From the NCBI GenBank assembly GCA_023228225.1, contig JALOBO010000007.1, positions 1 to 64,000 of the forward strand: a DNA stretch of 64,000 nucleotides, in the 5' to 3' direction. Source of the DNA: Clostridia bacterium (GTDB taxonomy: Bacteria > Bacillota > Clostridia > Christensenellales > UBA1242). The position numbers and the translations under genes are program-made. This document shows positions 62,885 through 64,000 of this stretch, piece after piece. The notes under the pieces are model-generated. The model did no database searches. It was not told the origin of the DNA and saw nothing but the letters and a program-made list of their open reading frames with translations. Position 1 is the first letter of the stretch, and every line of letters starts with the position of its first letter.

Positions 62885-63520
62885 ATGGACTTTAAAAATT
62901 TATCACCTATAATGAATATGCTTGGAGGCGGTACAAATAATATACCGCTTGCCAATTTATTTTCGGGTTTAAATAGTTCCCGCAATTTCCCTTTCTCACA
63001 AAATTCTCCGCCGGCACAACAAAATAATAATACATATGTAAACAACAGTTATAATAGTCAAAATAACACAAGTGATGCTCGCAACACAAAAAAAAGTGCC
63101 TATAATATGTCACAATTTAGCATAGAAAATGGACTTGGCATAGTAGACCAATATTACAATACAAAAAATCAAAGTACAAATAATGTAACAGAGCAATCAA
63201 ATACTGAAAATCAAAACTATAATAATGTAGAAACACAAGCAAACAACAACCAAAACTTTAATTCTCAAAATACCGGTGATAATCCATCAAATAATCTAAT
63301 GAATAGTTTAATGGGTGCCTTTAAAAATAGTGGCAACAGTGGCAATAGCATGCTTGAATTACTACTTAATCAATTTAAAGGCTCATCAAGTGGTTATGGC
63401 GATTTACTAAAAATGCTAGGCGGGAATAAAAAAGGGCCATTTCCACCCAAAAATACGGTAAACAAGTCTGATATTAAACCAAACGATAATTCTGAAATAG
63501 ATAAACTAAAAAGAATTTAG
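62885..63520 (+). CDS. Asn/Gln/Ser-rich protein of unknown function
   Basis: A 211-residue protein without signal peptide. The N-terminal (1-40) and C-terminal (about 135-180) parts contain hydrophobic and glycine patches, for example SPIMNMLGGGTNN and MLELLLNQF. The centre (45-130) is Asn/Gln/Thr-rich low complexity. TAGGAG precedes the ATG. It is divergent from the small helical gene. Its Asn richness recalls the 14405-16531 lipoprotein, though the two do not share a clear domain. Confidence 0.65.
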   Translation: MDFKNLSPIMNMLGGGTNNIPLANLFSGLNSSRNFPFSQNSPPAQQNNNTYVNNSYNSQNNTSDARNTKKSAYNMSQFSIENGLGIVDQYYNTKNQSTNNVTEQSNTENQNYNNVETQANNNQNFNSQNTGDNPSNNLMNSLMGAFKNSGNSGNSMLELLLNQFKGSSSGYGDLLKMLGGNKKGPFPPKNTVNKSDIKPNDNSEIDKLKRI

Positions 63521-63546
63521 TAAACAAATAATCAATTAACTTACAA

Positions 63547-63873
63547 TTACTTATTTGAATATAGAATAATCAATTTTAAAATTAATGCTTGTTCAAATTT
63601 TTTAATATTTAAACCAGTAATATTTTCTATCTTATTTAACCTATAAATAAGAGTATTTCTATGCATAAAGCATTTTTTTGAAGTTTGGCTTATATTCAAG
63701 TCATTTTCATAAAATGAATTAATTGTATCAACCATATCTTGGTTTTTAAACAAAGTACTTAACGCCGATTCGCTTATTAACGATTTGTATTGCTTAATTA
63801 GTTTAACGGGGGTTTGAGTTAAAATTTTTTCAGATTTTGTAATCAACTGATGCGAACTATTGGTGTCTTTCAT
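63547..63873 (-). CDS. PucR/CdaR-type helix-turn-helix protein (HTH_30)
   Basis: A 108-residue protein. The C-terminal 60 residues, NDLNISQTSKKCFMHRNTLI then YRLNKIENITGLNI, form the HTH_30 domain typical of PucR/CdaR regulators. The usual GAF or sensor N-terminus is absent. GAGAGG precedes the ATG, so it is a separate gene from the partial one upstream. It could be a stand-alone DNA-binding protein; the target is unknown. Confidence 0.8.
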   Translation of the reverse strand: MKDTNSSHQLITKSEKILTQTPVKLIKQYKSLISESALSTLFKNQDMVDTINSFYENDLNISQTSKKCFMHRNTLIYRLNKIENITGLNIKKFEQALILKLIILYSNK

Positions 63874-63894
63874 GGTAAAAATCCTCTCTTGTAT

Positions 63895-64000
63895 TTAATT
63901 TTGAATGCTTCCTAAATTTATTTTAATAGTTTTGTAACCTAATTTTTTTGCAAACTCTAAATTTGAAGTTGCTATAATCATTGTTATGTCCTTATTTTTT
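63895..64000 (-). CDS. C-terminus of a gene running off the right edge
   Basis: Only the last 34 codons lie in the window. They end MIIATSNLEFAKKLGYK, then TIKINLGSIQN and stop. The short piece could be the end of a sensor or Rossmann-like domain; there is not enough to name it. It runs in the same direction as, and just upstream of, the HTH_30 gene. Confidence 0.5.
   Translation of the reverse strand, partial: KNKDITMIIATSNLEFAKKLGYKTIKINLGSIQN

Noticed and set aside
63547..64000. A single PucR-type regulator broken by a stop codon at 63895
   Set aside because: The HTH_30 gene has its own GAGAGG site and ATG; the upstream piece is too short to show a split gene.

Overview
The window looks like chromosomal DNA from a low-GC, endospore-forming, DAP-type Bacillota (Clostridia-like). 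Base composition is strongly AT-rich, Shine-Dalgarno sites are strong (AGGAG-type) and promoters are TTGACA-17-TATAAT. The sporulation genes are spoIIAA-spoIIAB-sigF, spoVAC-AD-AE, yunB, spoIIP and a PdaB-like deacetylase. Lysine/DAP is made by the DapL aminotransferase route (dapF-dapL-dapB). The left 14 kb is almost entirely minus strand. No phage, transposase, CRISPR array or rRNA was seen.

Layout. 1-8.7 kb: a truncated cysteine desulfurase, thioredoxin, an RseC-like membrane protein, tcdA, hisS, hemW-lepA (stop/start overlap), rubrerythrin and rarA. 8.8-14.3 kb: a probable sporulation operon reading leftward, spoVAC-spoVAD-spoVAE-yunB, followed by a 950-residue protein that looks like a decayed GH94/cyclic-glucan-synthase relative. 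14.4-16.5 kb: a large Asn/Thr/Ser-rich lipoprotein. 16.8-17.6 kb: a six-gene tRNA operon containing a hairpin element. 17.8-19.3 kb: the spoIIA operon. 19.3-19.9 kb: a 590-bp non-coding block of structured repeats. 19.9-33 kb: a diadenylate-cyclase-like protein, a TM2 protein, spoIIP, nrnA, a GGDEF protein, the dap operon, an RsgI-like protein and an ABC-2 exporter.

33-49 kb: a tRNA-Pro with an AGG anticodon, folD, cysK, a DEAD-box helicase, proS, and a divergent metK (with a SAM-I riboswitch) facing away from glyA. Next come a TetR-MMPL pair, a degenerate HAD protein with a predicted leaderless mRNA, tRNA-Pro(CGG), an HELWH protein, an SSB-like protein and the deacetylase. 49-64 kb: a type IIA topoisomerase pair (topoisomerase IV-like), murG, yhbY, obg-nth, a nucleoside phosphorylase, a DUF3343/cysteine-desulfurase divergent pair, a subtilase, an Asn-rich protein, a PucR-type HTH protein and a partial gene at the right edge.

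The least explained material is a set of dispersed structured repeats. Short TTCCGC...GCGGAA hairpins with a CCTAACGG-type loop recur in several intergenic regions, and one forms the 3' end of folD. A larger composite element (hairpins plus a conserved tail) occurs after sigF and after folD, with compensatory changes in its stems. A third structured element lies just downstream of two minus-strand genes (19.9 and 47.7 kb). Other notable points are the decayed GH94-like protein beside spoVA, the AGG proline tRNA, the leaderless catalytically degenerate HAD protein, and the mirror-symmetric control region at 59.97-60.08 kb.
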